Source: Candidatus Kerfeldbacteria bacterium (GTDB lineage: Bacteria; Patescibacteriota; Patescibacteriia; PEXW01). Taken from it: DNA of 13,113 nucleotides. The translations under genes and the position numbers were made by a program. Below are positions 13,110 through 13,113 of the stretch, one piece after another. The stretch spans positions 1 to 13,113 of the forward strand of contig CAIPSZ010000032.1 in assembly GCA_903867845.1 (NCBI GenBank). The letters are read 5' to 3'. The notes under the pieces are model-generated. The model was given only the letters and a program-made list of their open reading frames with translations, had not been told where the DNA came from and ran no database searches. The stretch's first letter is position 1, and each line of letters opens with the position of its first letter.

Positions 13110-13113
13110 TCCC

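Overview
The window reads as chromosomal DNA of a bacterium, probably a member of the Candidate Phyla Radiation (Patescibacteria). That assignment is an inference. It rests on the architecture of the giant surface protein (long basic cytoplasmic tail, one membrane segment, macroglobulin-like region, a conserved W...L.AG / SPE.Y.IGP / EARQWQIASDA linker, then a very long Ser/Thr/Gly/Asn-rich beta-helix tail), on the small compact genes, and on a Cys-rich membrane-anchored small protein. I know this giant-protein layout mainly from Patescibacteria metagenome assemblies. Stops used here are TAA, TAG and TGA, and nothing requires an altered genetic code.

Region 1 (1 to 9452, minus strand) is essentially one enormous surface-protein gene of at least about 3,150 codons that runs off the left edge. 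It is present as three open segments in two reading frames: 9452-7677 (anchor and macroglobulin-like part), 7683-277 (linker, G8-like cap, beta-helix repeats) and about 292-1 (more repeats, incomplete). At both joints the protein similarity continues in the frame reached by stepping back one base, so each joint equals the loss of one nucleotide. These are two real frameshifts, two assembly indels, or (least likely) recoding sites. The tail contains three copies of a module of about 100 residues and a recurring C-x3-C motif.

Region 2 (9453 to 10370) has a divergent promoter region, an 88-aa two-helix membrane protein on the plus strand, a strong bidirectional terminator, and a convergent 106-aa protein of unknown function carrying three Cys.

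Region 3 (10379 to 12048) holds housekeeping-type genes: a CoA-binding (YccU-like) protein and a YjbQ/UPF0047 protein, divergent across a 49-bp gap with a perfect palindrome, then a known type of interspersed palindromic repeat, a shared terminator hairpin, and a convergent CDP-alcohol phosphatidyltransferase that probably makes a phospholipid head group.

Region 4 (12049 to 13113) has a well-formed promoter with a dyad over its -35 box, a GlcG/HbpS-like gene, its terminator, and a convergent Cys-rich membrane-anchored small protein whose start lies close to the right edge.

I saw no tRNA, rRNA, CRISPR array, transposase, phage gene or defence system. The gene content is mostly ordinary. The points of most interest are the split giant gene, the palindromic repeat and the dyads in the short intergenic regions.
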